A DNA stretch of 64,000 nt from the NCBI RefSeq assembly GCF_008923185.1, contig NZ_WBMT01000007.1:1-64000 (forward strand), in the 5' to 3' direction. The notes beneath the pieces are model-generated. The model searched no databases. It was given only the letters and a program-made list of their open reading frames with translations, and was not told where the DNA came from. The stretch is from Actinomadura rudentiformis. Lineage in GTDB: Bacteria; Actinomycetota; Actinomycetes; Streptosporangiales; Streptosporangiaceae. Each line of letters opens with the position of its first letter. Position 1 is the first letter of the stretch. The translations under genes and the position numbers were made by a program. Shown here in pieces: positions 36,738 through 45,240 of the stretch.

Positions 36738-36775
36738 TGTCTCGTGATTCCGTCAGCGGAATCACGAGACACTAG
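36734..36775. repeat. Head-to-head IS630 terminal repeats
   Basis: CTAGTGTCTCGTGATTCCG and its exact reverse complement are separated by only TCAG. One arm is the true right end of the element; the other is an extra copy in the orientation of the left end. It could be a minimal internal-deletion derivative of the same IS, or a folded transposition end. Confidence 0.8.
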
Positions 36776-36780
36776 GGCCC

Positions 36781-37433
36781 ACCGCAGCCAAATTCCGCCT
36801 TTCAAGTAATCGGCGACCATATCAACCCGCCAGGCGATCACTGACACAACCCTGGCCGCGTCCACCGAACGAAAGGCGAACCCTTCACTTCCAGCCCGCC
36901 AACCACGTATGTGCTATCGATACTTTTCCGCCAACCAAACGACTCGGAAACCGGCTGCTACGCAGAGAACCTCGCGATACCGCAATGGGCAGCGGATCCC
37001 TCCTGCCGACCATCGCCGACAGCTCACCCGCCATGCTGGAAACGACACGCTACGAGGTGTGGATGAGTATTGGCGGCCACGGTCACCCCCTTTGGCTGGT
37101 GCAGTCACCCAACTGCAGATTGGCGCATCATCGCTTCAAACATCGGCGGCAAAGAAGAAGTGGCAGAAACTTGGGGCCTGCGCCTGCCTGGCGGTTATGT
37201 GCATCTGTGGGTTACTGCTGTGCCGCTTCGCGGTTGTTCGGCAGCGGTCACCCCTCTGGCTCGGCATCCCCGCCCGAAAACCGGCAGGAACGGGCTAAAG
37301 GCCTAAAAGCGGCAGCGATAAGAAGGTAGTCGGGCGGACAAGGCACCTTCGAAAGGCGCAGGTCTCCTGGGGGGCTGATGTTCGGACCTTAAGCCGCGAG
37401 GAGCGCGGAGATTTGCGCGACCCCGGCGGTCGC
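36781..37433. other. Stretch without confident genes
   Basis: Between two elements. One frame (36909-37298, plus strand) has a hydrophobic stretch LGACACLAVMCICGLLLCRF near its end and could be a small membrane protein, but its first 80 residues look non-coding. Nothing else is supported. Confidence 0.4.
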
Positions 37434-37568
37434 TGGCTATGTCACCGAGAGGCGACCGCGTTTGTCGGTGAGTTGTGACCGCAGGGTGGGTGATGTCGAT
37501 GAGTTCTGACACCACGCTGGTGGCTACGGTGCGATGATTCGGGTGCTACTCCGCGTGAGGAGGGCGTC

Positions 37569-38132
37569 GTGACGTCGCAGGCAGACAAGGCCGCGTTGTA
37601 TGCGGCGATCCGTCGTGACGCTGCCGCGGGGATGTCGGGCCGGGCTCTGGAGCACAAGTACGGCGTTGGTCGGCGGACGGTTGCCAAGGCGCTGAGGTCG
37701 GCGTGACACGGGCCGCGCAAGAAGATGATGCCCCGCAAGACCCGGCTGGATCCCTACAAGCCGCTGGTGAATCAGATGTTGCGGGCTGATCTGGATGCGC
37801 CGCGCAAGCAGCGGCACACCGTGAAACGGATCTTCGACCGGCTGGTCGACGAGCACGAAGTGGTGGATGTGTCCTACGCGATGGTCCGCGACCATGTCGC
37901 GACCCGGCGGAGGGAGATCCGCATTGAGACCGGCCGGGGCCCTTCTCAGGCGTTCGTGCCGCAGTCGCACCAGCCCGGAGTGGAGGCCGAGGTCGACTTC
38001 GGGGACGTGACCGTCCGGCTGGCCGGAGAGAGGGTCAAGCTCTGCTTGTTCGCGTTGCGGTTGTCGTATTCGGGCAAGGCGGTGCGCCGCGTGTTCGCCT
38101 GCGGTGGGCAGGAGGCGTTCTTCGAGGGGCAC
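37569..38132 (+). pseudogene. istA (IS21 transposase), 5' part with in-frame stop
   Basis: Starts at GTG 37569 after GAGGAGG. The helix-turn-helix (MSGRALEHKYGVGRRTVAKA), linker RKTRLDPYKPLVNQMLRADL, and the first catalytic segment HQPGVEAEVDFGDVTVRLAG are all IstA. A TGA interrupts the frame at about 37704 (…ALRSA stop HGPRKK…), probably from TGG. Similarity stops at GGQEAFFEGH near 38132, so the last two DDE residues are gone. Confidence 0.85.
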
Positions 38133-38286
38133 GGGTGCTGCCGGTGAAGGCGTATGCGCATGATCTGCGGGAAGAACCTGCTCGCCATCATCTCCGGCCT
38201 CACCGCTTGCTCCACCAACAGCGGCACGAACTGTTCGTCATCGTGTCGCTGCTCGACTGCAACGCCGCACGATCTGGAGGACAGCG

Positions 38287-38690
38287 ATGCCGTCTGACCG
38301 CGCCGGTCGGCTGGCCGAACACGCCCGAGCCCGCCACGAGCAGGCCCCCAGCGAGCTCAGACGGCGCTGACCGACATGATCAAGACCGGTGAACCCATCA
38401 CGATCGCCCGCCTGGCTGGCAAGGCTGCAGTGTCGCGGTCATGGATCTACACCCAGCCGGACCTTCGGGCCCAGATCGACCAGGCCCAACAGCACACCCG
38501 TCGACCCGTTTCACGAACCTCGACGACCGACAGCCGGGCCGGCGTCGAATCCCTGAGACGTCGACTCGAGCTGGCCCATCAGACACTCACTCGGCTGCGA
38601 GCGGAAAATCTGCAGCTCAGACAGGACCTTGCACGTGCTCATGGGCACCTCCGCCAAGCCACAAAGAGCTCTGCGGCACAGCCGTTCTGA
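38287..38690 (+). pseudogene. DUF6262-type transposition-associated protein, frameshifted
   Basis: MPSDRAGRLAEHARARHEQA begins one frame, which stops early; the rest continues in another frame as AQTALTDMIKTGEPITIARL, then AVSRSWIYTQPDLRAQIDQA and a coiled-coil tail (ESLRRRLELAHQTLTRLRAE). This matches the small proteins that follow Tn554-like tyrosine recombinases. The frame is lost near 38345-38355 in a run of C. The stretch 38133-38286 is probably the degraded end of the recombinase gene but I cannot read it securely. Confidence 0.7.
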
Positions 38691-38720
38691 ACCCTTCGCC
38701 GACACACTCGCCGACGGCGG

Positions 38721-39302
38721 CTATGCGTCGGACAACAACTCTCTGACCAGGGACGTTTTCGCCGCCGTATACGCCTGACGATCATCGGCATACTTCACGG
38801 CAAGCTGGCGCTTGAGCTGGGCATAGGCCCGATGCGCAGCCGAATCGGAACCAAGCCGATCCCGGAACGCCAGATACTCCCGCCATTGCAGGCCACCATG
38901 CCGCACCGCATGAACGTGCGCGACACGATAATGCGGTCGAGGCTCCAGAACGAACAACCGCCCGATCTCTTCGCCCTTATCGCCACGGAATTCATAACCC
39001 AGCGCGGTCACGGCGTCCACAACGTCGACAAGCTGCGCACCTGCAGCCAAGCCGACCGCGATGTCCACGATCGGCTTGGCCGGAAGCCCTGGCACCGAGG
39101 TCGACCCGACGTGCTCAACAGCGATCGCCAGAACACCCAGAGCAGGACGCAGTGCCGACGCAAGCTGCTCATACACCTCCGACCAGCCGGGCTGACTCTC
39201 CATCACCCGAACCGATCCCTTGGTCAACCCCAGCCAGGCCTCGTCCCACTCGGCAAGCACACGACCATTCTGCCGAACCACGAACACACCGACTCGCCAC
39301 AC
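38721..39302 (-). CDS. GrpB-family protein (UPF0157)
   Basis: A 193-residue protein: VEHVGSTSVPGLPAKPIVDI is the nucleotidyltransferase-like GS motif with its aspartates, and LFVLEPRPHYRVAHVHAVRH with REYLAFRDRL completes the GrpB signature. GrpB proteins are small nucleotidyltransferase-fold proteins of unclear role; some are linked to coenzyme A or glutamate chemistry. The first 30 residues extend beyond the family core, so an internal start near 39203 is possible. It is intact and lies in reverse orientation inside the IS21 remnant. Confidence 0.8.
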   Translation of the reverse strand: MWRVGVFVVRQNGRVLAEWDEAWLGLTKGSVRVMESQPGWSEVYEQLASALRPALGVLAIAVEHVGSTSVPGLPAKPIVDIAVGLAAGAQLVDVVDAVTALGYEFRGDKGEEIGRLFVLEPRPHYRVAHVHAVRHGGLQWREYLAFRDRLGSDSAAHRAYAQLKRQLAVKYADDRQAYTAAKTSLVRELLSDA

Positions 39303-39329
39303 CTAGACAGGCCTGCGGCTGTCATGGAC

Positions 39330-39500
39330 ACCTGTCCACGACTCACCTCCCCTCCTGCCAGGGAGCCCCCACCACTGCCGGTCGAGATAACCGCCGCCAT
39401 CGTCGACCGCCTCACCTTCAACGGCACCATCATCGAAACCGGCACCGACTCCTACCGCCTCGCCCAGAGCCGCGCACGCGCCGAACAGAACACGAACTGA
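39330..39500 (+). pseudogene. istB (IS21 helper ATPase), 3' end only
   Basis: The last codons read LPVEITAAIVDRLTFNGTII then ETGTDSYRLAQSRARAEQ, the usual C-terminus of actinobacterial IstB. The ATPase core (Walker motifs) is missing. The stop codon TGA is followed by the right-end region of the IS. Confidence 0.7.
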
Positions 39501-39613
39501 CCCCCACCACACGCGATCTTCGGTGCTGAATCTCATCGACATTTCGCCCTGTTGATCACCAACTAGAGCCCGAACCCAACGACATCTGCTGCTGGTTCTC
39601 GGTGACAGAGCCA
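39482..39613. repeat. IS21 right end, first copy
   Basis: From GAACAGAACACGAACTGACC to the terminal TCTCGGTGACAGAGCCA. It is repeated directly at 41547-41697 with about 90% identity and a short hairpin insertion in the second copy. Confidence 0.8.
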
Positions 39614-39817
39614 CGAGGGTGAGTTTCGTCGACGAGGTCAGCGAGACCGTCCAGCTGCCCCGGACGTCGCATCGCTTCTTCGATCCGCCCGACAGGAATC
39701 CAGGCCATCGAGGTCGTCGACGACGAACTGGGACGCGGGGCATGCGTCTCGTGAGTCGTCGTTCAGCACCGTGTGCGTATCAGGTGACGGATGCTCAGCG
39801 ATGGCTGGGCCCGCCGG

Positions 39818-40123
39818 TCAGTCGATGCCTTCGATGATGCGGAAGTCGCGCTCGACGCCGTCGGGGAAGGCCACCAGCGCCTTCTGGTATGCCTCGCTCT
39901 CGTACGCCGCGACGGCCTGTTCAAAGCTGTCGAACTCGATCAGAACGACGCGTTGCGGGATTCCGGCCTCGTGGGCGACGACTCGACCGCCAAGGGACGG
40001 GAGGAGGGACAGGACGCGCCCGCCCCCAGCCTGGACAGCCGGACCGGCCAGCTTGTCGTAGGCAGCCAGCCTCTCACGGTCGGAAATGGCGGGGTAGACA
40101 CTGACCCAGTAGCCCTTAGCCAT
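39818..40123 (-). CDS. DUF1330 protein
   Basis: A 101-residue protein of the dimeric alpha/beta-barrel (DUF1330) family: MAKGYWVSVYPAISDRERLA, GGGRVLSLLPSLGG, QRVVLIEFDSFEQAVAAYES and EAYQKAL follow the family in order. Function unknown for the family. GGAGGTTTCC precedes the ATG. It is divergent from the LysR gene, a common arrangement of target and regulator. Confidence 0.85.
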   Translation of the reverse strand: MAKGYWVSVYPAISDRERLAAYDKLAGPAVQAGGGRVLSLLPSLGGRVVAHEAGIPQRVVLIEFDSFEQAVAAYESEAYQKALVAFPDGVERDFRIIEGID

Positions 40124-40311
40124 GGAAACCTCCAGTGTTCGGCCGGACACGTCCGACTTCGAATTGACACTCAGATCGATCGATCCCGCCGACGGGTACT
40201 TCGGTCAGTTGAATCGTCATATGCGCAGGTTAGGGCTTGATGTGCGGTCGGGGGAAAGACCGGTACGGGATAGCCTCAGAACGGATCGTTATCAATCGGC
40301 GGGGAGGGCAC

Positions 40312-41214
40312 GTGGCGCCGGATACGGTGAGCCTGCGGTACTTCCTGGTGCTAGCGCAGGAGTTGAACTTCACCCGCGCGGCCGCACGGATCGGTATCGC
40401 ACAGCCCGCTCTCAGCGCCCGGATGCGCCGATTGGAGGCGGAACTCGGTACGGCCCTGCTGGTCCGCAACACGCGTAGCGTCGTACTGACCACGGCCGGT
40501 GCGGCTTTGGCGGAGTCCGCGCCGCCCGCGCTGGCGGCGCTGGACCGGGCATGGGGCGCCGCCCGGAGCGCGGCGGCCGGTGAACTGGGCACGCTGCGCA
40601 TCGGATACAGCCTCAGCGCCGGGGCCGAGACGGCACCGGCCCTGGTGGACAGGCTGATTCGCGGCAACAGCGGACTCGAAGTCGGCGCGGTCCCGATGGC
40701 GACACCGGAGATCTCCCCTGCGGTCGCCGACGGCCGCATCGATGCCGGGATCACCCGTGGTGAACAGCCGGGCCGTGGCGTGCGCCGATTCCTGCTGCGG
40801 CGTGCGCGCATCGGGGTCCAGCTGGCGCAGCACCATCCGCTGGCCGAACACCCGGAGATCGAGATCGCCGACGCGGCCGCGTATCCGCTGCGACTCCCGG
40901 ACCGTGCGGCCAATCCCGTGATCCACGATCAGCTGTCCGCACTGTTCCGAGACACCCGACCACACCCCCGATTCCACACGCCCGCAGTCTCTTTCGACAT
41001 GTCTCAGCGCGACCTGCGCGACGGGGTCACCCTCGCCCCGGCCGGAGAAGCCGCGGCCACGGCACAACCGGCCGGTCTCACCTGGCGACCGCTGCGGGGC
41101 GCGCCCAGCATGACGATCCACCTGGTCCTCCCCCGCGAGCAGTCGCCGCTACACCGCCGCATCCGTGCCGTCGCCAAAACCCTGGCGCACGAGTTGCACT
41201 GGCTGCCGGACTGA
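40312..41214 (+). CDS. LysR-family regulator
   Basis: A 300-residue regulator. The winged helix is LRYFLVLAQELNFTRAAARI with IAQPALSARMRRLEAELGTA; the effector domain runs from LGTLRIGYSLSAGAETAPAL. The GTG at 40312 has GGGGAGG six bases upstream, which favours it over earlier in-frame codons. It is divergent from the DUF1330 gene and probably regulates it. Both lie between two copies of the IS21 right end. Confidence 0.9.
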   Translation: MAPDTVSLRYFLVLAQELNFTRAAARIGIAQPALSARMRRLEAELGTALLVRNTRSVVLTTAGAALAESAPPALAALDRAWGAARSAAAGELGTLRIGYSLSAGAETAPALVDRLIRGNSGLEVGAVPMATPEISPAVADGRIDAGITRGEQPGRGVRRFLLRRARIGVQLAQHHPLAEHPEIEIADAAAYPLRLPDRAANPVIHDQLSALFRDTRPHPRFHTPAVSFDMSQRDLRDGVTLAPAGEAAATAQPAGLTWRPLRGAPSMTIHLVLPREQSPLHRRIRAVAKTLAHELHWLPD

Positions 41215-41546
41215 CGCGCAAGAGGTCAAGCGAGACGGACGCCCGCGGTGGCGAGGCCGAAAACCTTGCGCCCGGCGGACTTCGCGGTGATGACGACGGC
41301 GGTCTTGCTGAATGTCCGACACGACCTCGCTACGCCGGCGGATCAGCATCCGATGATGGCCCCGGGTCCGAGTCGTACACCGCGGCGACGTCCTCGCCCA
41401 GCCCGAGATCTCGGCGGATACCGCGCCTTCGCCGACGCCGAACCGGACAAGCACGGGTAACCGGCGGGAACGCCCGCCGTCAACGGCGTCCATGGCGTCG
41501 GTCAATGCATAACGCCAACCACTGTTCCATTGCTCCCCGAGGCCGG
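41215..41546. other. Stretch without confident genes
   Basis: On the minus strand, SKTAVVITAKSAGRKVFGLA followed by TAGVRLA and a stop (about 41226-41315) may be the end of a lost gene. No start or longer frame supports it. Confidence 0.35.
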
Positions 41547-41697
41547 AACAGAACACGAACTGACCCCCACCACACGCGATCTTCGGCCCGGGCTTCGCCC
41601 GGGCCGAATTGAATCTCATCGACATTTTCGCCCTGTTAATCACCAGCTGGTGCCCGAACCCAACGACATCTGGTGCTGGTTCTCGGTGACAGAGCCA
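41547..41697. repeat. IS21 right end, second copy
   Basis: Direct repeat of 39482-39613 ending with the same TCTCGGTGACAGAGCCA. It contains an extra hairpin, CCCGGGCTTCGCCCGGG, absent from the first copy. Nothing recognisable as istA or istB precedes it. The following 400 bp to 42102 hold no convincing gene. Confidence 0.8.
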
Positions 41698-42102
41698 GGT
41701 CGCCCACCCTCACCCTTCGCGCCTGGCTTAAGCTTCCGCAACCGCAACCGCAACCAACGCGACAGCAAACACACCAAACCCGCAGACGCCCACCAACGGG
41801 TCAATTCGGCACCGCTCAACCGCCCACCTCGCTCAGCCGGCTTAACCCCCGACTCATCCGCCCTCAACCACGCACCAACCGGGGGACGGCAATTCAGCCG
41901 ATCAACCATCAACAACGACTACGGAGACACACTTATCCGGGGCGATGATATCGGCTCGGCCTCCAATTCACCCGTCGCTGAGCAACAAAGCCCCTTGCAC
42001 AAAACCCCTCAAATCGACATCGGCAAATCGTTGGCCAGATACGGCCGTCAATAACCATCCAACACCTTGCCATATGACTGAACGTGACGATAAAATAACA
42101 GC

Positions 42103-43386
42103 ATGGATTCGATTGTGGATCTTTCTACCGCTTCCACCGAGCAACTGGTGGAAGCGTCAGCCACGATCGCCACCCACCTCGCGCAACGAGCCGCTCCGGA
42201 TTCGGGATCGGCATGCATGGAACTGGCCGAGCAATTGGCCACCGCCATCGACCAAACCGAATACGCACTCGCCGGGTTAATCACGGTGGTGGAGCAGACC
42301 GGTGAAATGAAGCACTGGGGTTTCGCCTCCACTCAGGCGTGGTTGCGGTGCCGCATGGGCATGCGCGAAGGCCGCGCCAAAGAACGCATCACCCTGGCCC
42401 GGCAACTCCCCCGCCTGCACCGGGTGACCGCGCGAATGGCCACTGGTGGTCTGTCGTATGGGTATGCCGCGACCATCGCCGACGCCGTCCACCGCCTGAG
42501 CGATGAGAACTGCGCGACGGCCGAGGACATCCTGCTGCAGGCGACAAGCGAGGGGTTGTCGGCGGGGAAGGTCGCGCGGCTCGGTAACAAGATTCATGAC
42601 CTGGTGACCGAACGGAACGGTGACGATGGGCCGCCGGAGGATGTGCGGCGTGGGTATGAGCGGTCGTGGCTGGCGGTGAGCCGGTCGTTGGATGGTGGCT
42701 GCTATGTCAAGGGCTGGCTCAATCCCGAAGACACCGCCCTCCTGGATGGCACCCTGGCGCCGTTGGCCAAGCCCGCCGGCAGCGACGACCGCCGCGATCT
42801 GGCCGAACGCACCGCCGCCGCCCTGACCACCGTGCTGTCGGGCGGGCACCGCAACACCCGCATCACCGTCATCGCCCGCCTGGACACCCTGACCGGGGAC
42901 GACCAGCCGGGGTGGCTGCGTGATGGCACGCCGATCCCGGCCGCGCAGGTGCGGCGCCTAGCACTGGCCGCCAGGATCTCACCCCTGATCCTGGGCCCGG
43001 ACCACGAGCCGCTCTACCTCGGCCACGCGGTCCGCATCGCCAGCGCAGGACAGCGCCGCGTCCTGGAAACCCTGTACGACACCTGCGCCGTCCAGGGCTG
43101 CGAGGTCCCCGGCTTCTTGTGCGAAGTCGACCACGTCAACGGATGGGCACTCGGCGACAGTCCCACCGACATCGACAAGCTGACCTTGTGCTGCGGGTGG
43201 CACAACCGGTGGAAACACACCCACCCCGGCCAAATGCAGATCACCAAGACCGACGGACGCTACCGGTACCGGGCGCTACCACCCGACGGGATCGCCAGAT
43301 CCAGACAGGGGCCCCCACCGGGCAGAGGCAGCCGGTCACCCGATCCCGACGCCGACCCTTGGCACGACGATCACCTCGCTGCTTGA
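42103..43386 (+). CDS. HNH endonuclease of the DUF222 (13E12) family
   Basis: A 427-residue protein. Residues 1-290 are the helical DUF222 domain (WGFASTQAWLRCRMGMREGR, AATIADAVHRLSDENCATAE). Residues 325-380 form the HNH site: CAVQGCEVPGFLCEVDHVNG with the cysteine pair and the DH, then LTLCCGWHNRWKHTHP with the last Asn-His. These genes are abundant and variable in actinobacteria and suspected to be selfish or defensive nucleases. The C-terminal 40 residues are low-complexity and are duplicated downstream. The preceding region is AT-richer than average. Confidence 0.9.
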   Translation: MDSIVDLSTASTEQLVEASATIATHLAQRAAPDSGSACMELAEQLATAIDQTEYALAGLITVVEQTGEMKHWGFASTQAWLRCRMGMREGRAKERITLARQLPRLHRVTARMATGGLSYGYAATIADAVHRLSDENCATAEDILLQATSEGLSAGKVARLGNKIHDLVTERNGDDGPPEDVRRGYERSWLAVSRSLDGGCYVKGWLNPEDTALLDGTLAPLAKPAGSDDRRDLAERTAAALTTVLSGGHRNTRITVIARLDTLTGDDQPGWLRDGTPIPAAQVRRLALAARISPLILGPDHEPLYLGHAVRIASAGQRRVLETLYDTCAVQGCEVPGFLCEVDHVNGWALGDSPTDIDKLTLCCGWHNRWKHTHPGQMQITKTDGRYRYRALPPDGIARSRQGPPPGRGSRSPDPDADPWHDDHLAA

Positions 43387-43690
43387 CCACCGCCACACAC
43401 CTAGCCTGCAGCCCGGCGCACCGCCGCATCGGGCCTACAGGCATGTCCACACCCGCACAATCGCTCTACGGCCCATCGGCTCCTGGAGCGACCCATGTTG
43501 GCAAACAGCAACAGGCGTGGCAGCTAACGCACAACCCGACAAGGGCGGCAACCGGTCACCCGATCCCGGCGACAACCCCCGACACGACCCCCTCGCAGCC
43601 TGGCCATCCCACATCACAGCCTGCAGCCCGGCGCACCACCACGCCGGGCCTACAGGGACGCCCCCGCCCCGGCACGATCGCTACCAATCA
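43333..43690. repeat. Duplicated 3' tail of the HNH gene
   Basis: GGTCACCCGATCCCG at about 43334 recurs at about 43554, and CCTGCAGCCCGGCGCACC at about 43408 recurs at about 43620, about 215 bp later, with the intervening text similar (RSPDPDADPWHDDHLAA versus RSPDPGDNPRHDPLAA). It looks like the end of a second, lost HNH gene. Confidence 0.65.
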
Positions 43691-43919
43691 GGTCCGAACC
43701 CTCAGCCGCGCTGGCAGCCCTGCCAGCACATCACCCACCTGCGCCACCGCCCAGCAGCAGCACACCATGGCCATCGTCTGCCGTCCCGCGGTCACGAATC
43801 GCCCCACTCCGTCAATTCATCCACCGCAAGCTCGGATCTGGCACACATTTCGCGACGGATACTGATCCGTAGTCGAGTGGGCAAGCACGATCATGATCAG
43901 GCGCGTAGATCATGGTCTG

Positions 43920-44380
43920 GGTGTGTTGCTCCCTCATATGGTGGGGTTGAGGTCGAGCTATTCGAGCAGGTGGCTGACCAGGCGAGGATCTGGGCACGGC
44001 GGTGGTGGCCTGCTCGAGCTGCGGGATCTCCTCGTTCCGGGTGCACAGCCCTACCGGCGACGGTTGGCCGACACCGCCGTCGGCGGCCGGCGTACGCTGA
44101 GCCGGTCCGGCGGCCATTGCGCGATGAGCCGTCCTGCGGCGGACGTTCGGCCGGTCACGGCCGCAGGACCACGCTGCTGGTGGAAATCCTGCGCGACATC
44201 GCGGTGGCGCTGGCCGGGCGGGCTGCGCCTGGCCCGCGCACTACAGGTCGACGCTGCTACGGCTGGTCATGGCGATCCCAGACCCTCCCGCGTCCAGCCC
44301 GGCGGGTGCTCGGGGTGGACGATCAAGCGCGGTCAAAAGTGCGGCACCGTGGCTCATGACCGGTGTCCCGCTGGAGCTGA
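43920..44380 (+). pseudogene. ISL3-family transposase, 5' part
   Basis: Several frames carry pieces of ISL3 in order: VLLPHMVG, then VELFEQVADQARIWARR, YRRRLADTAVGG, then LVEILRDIAVALAGRAA and RRVLGVDD with the first catalytic aspartate. Multiple single-base indels break the frame. The IS5-type element splits it from the rest at 45241. Confidence 0.75.
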
Positions 44381-44382
44381 TT

Positions 44383-45239
44383 AAGGCGCCATCTCATTTG
44401 GTGTGACGGCGGTAGCCTGCCGGTCGTGGAGATGGTCGAACGCTTGGTGCCCGAGGAGTTGTGGGAGTTGTTTCAGCGGGTGGTGCCACCTGCTCCGACG
44501 CGGCCGCAGGGTGGTGGTCGGCGTCGGTATGGGGATCGTGAGGTGCTGGCGGCGATCATCTTTGTGGCCACCACCGGCTGCACGTGGCAGCAATTGCCGC
44601 TGGTGTTCGGCCCGTCGGGGCCGACGGCGCACCGGCGTTTCACCGAGTGGAGCGCGGCGCGGGTGTGGGCCAAGCTGCACCGGCTGATGCTGGATGAGCT
44701 GGGCGCGCGTGGTGAGCTGGACTGGTCTCGGTGCGCGATCGACTCGGTCAGCGTCCGGGCGGCCAAAGGGGGGAGCTGACGGGCCCGAATCGGCTCGATC
44801 GCGGCAAGAAAGGGTCGAAGATCCATCTGCTGGTCAACCGTGCCGGACTGCCCTTGTCTGCCGGAATCTCGGCGGCCAACACCCACGACAAGCTCGCCTT
44901 GGAACCGCTGTTGCAAGGCATCCCTCCGATCCGCTCATGGCGCGGCCCATGATGGCGCCGGCCAGACGAGCTGCACGGCGACAAGGGCTATGACTTCGCC
45001 GACCTGCGGTACTGGCTGCGGCAACGCGGCATCACGCCACACATCGCCCGTCGCGGCATCGAATCCTCGGCCCGGCTGGGCCGACACCGCTGGGTGGTCG
45101 AACGTACAGTGTCGTGGCTGAACGGCTGCCGCCGCCTGCACCGCCGCTACGAACGCAAACCAACACTTCCTGACCTTCGTCGGCATCGCCGCCGCACTCA
45201 TCTGCCACCGCCAACTCACCAAATGAGACAGTGTCTAAG
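44383..45239. mobile_element. IS5-family (IS427-like) element inside the ISL3 transposase
   Basis: TCTCATTTGGTG at 44392-44403 and its reverse complement at 45217-45228 lie near the ends of an 860-bp segment holding one transposase; TTAAG on the left and CTTAG read inward on the right suggest the outermost bases. It cuts the ISL3 transposase between its first and second catalytic regions. Confidence 0.75.
44426..45226 (+). pseudogene. IS5-family (IS427 group) transposase, two-frame type with further breaks
   Basis: The first frame (VEMVERLVPEELWELFQRVV to AIDSVSVRAAKGG) carries the DUF4096 N-terminal domain and first Asp. A -1 shift at AAAGGGGGG (about 44766-44774) joins it to ELTGPNRLDRGKKGSKIHLL, as in the programmed frameshift of this group. 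Two more shifts, near 44950 and 45158, are not programmed: the remainder reads DELHGDKGYDFADLRYWLRQ, then RRGIESSARLGRHRWVVERT with the final Glu, and VGIAAALICHRQLTK to the stop. It is therefore probably dead. Confidence 0.85.
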
Positions 45240-45240
45240 G

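Larger units (their letters stand above)
34851..36774. mobile_element. IS630-family element with intact transposase and passenger gene
   Basis: The element is flanked on the left by GGGCCC-TA and on the right by TA-GGGCCC, so the target was GGGCCCTAGGGCCC with insertion at the central TA. It contains the complete transposase and a 227-codon unrelated gene, giving about 1.9 kb. Unlike the first IS630, the cargo lies downstream of the transposase. The two IS630 elements share only the GTGTC(C/T) start of their repeats and are different species. Confidence 0.85.
37434..39613. mobile_element. Gutted IS21-family element containing other genes
   Basis: Ends: TGGCTATGTCACCGAGA at 37434-37450 and its inverted partner TCTCGGTGACAGAGCCA at 39597-39613 (16 of 17). 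Inside are the 5' part of istA and the 3' end of istB, in the expected order, but the middle is replaced by a DUF6262 remnant and an intact GrpB gene on the opposite strand. It can no longer move on its own. Confidence 0.75.

Noticed and set aside
39303..39830. Small open frames around the IS21 right end as genes
   Set aside because: They coincide with IS end sequence that recurs at 41547 and with the istB remnant; no independent gene signal.
43893..44384. 163-codon frame as a new protein
   Set aside because: Fragments in neighbouring frames spell an ISL3 transposase; this frame is a mixture of real and shifted codons.
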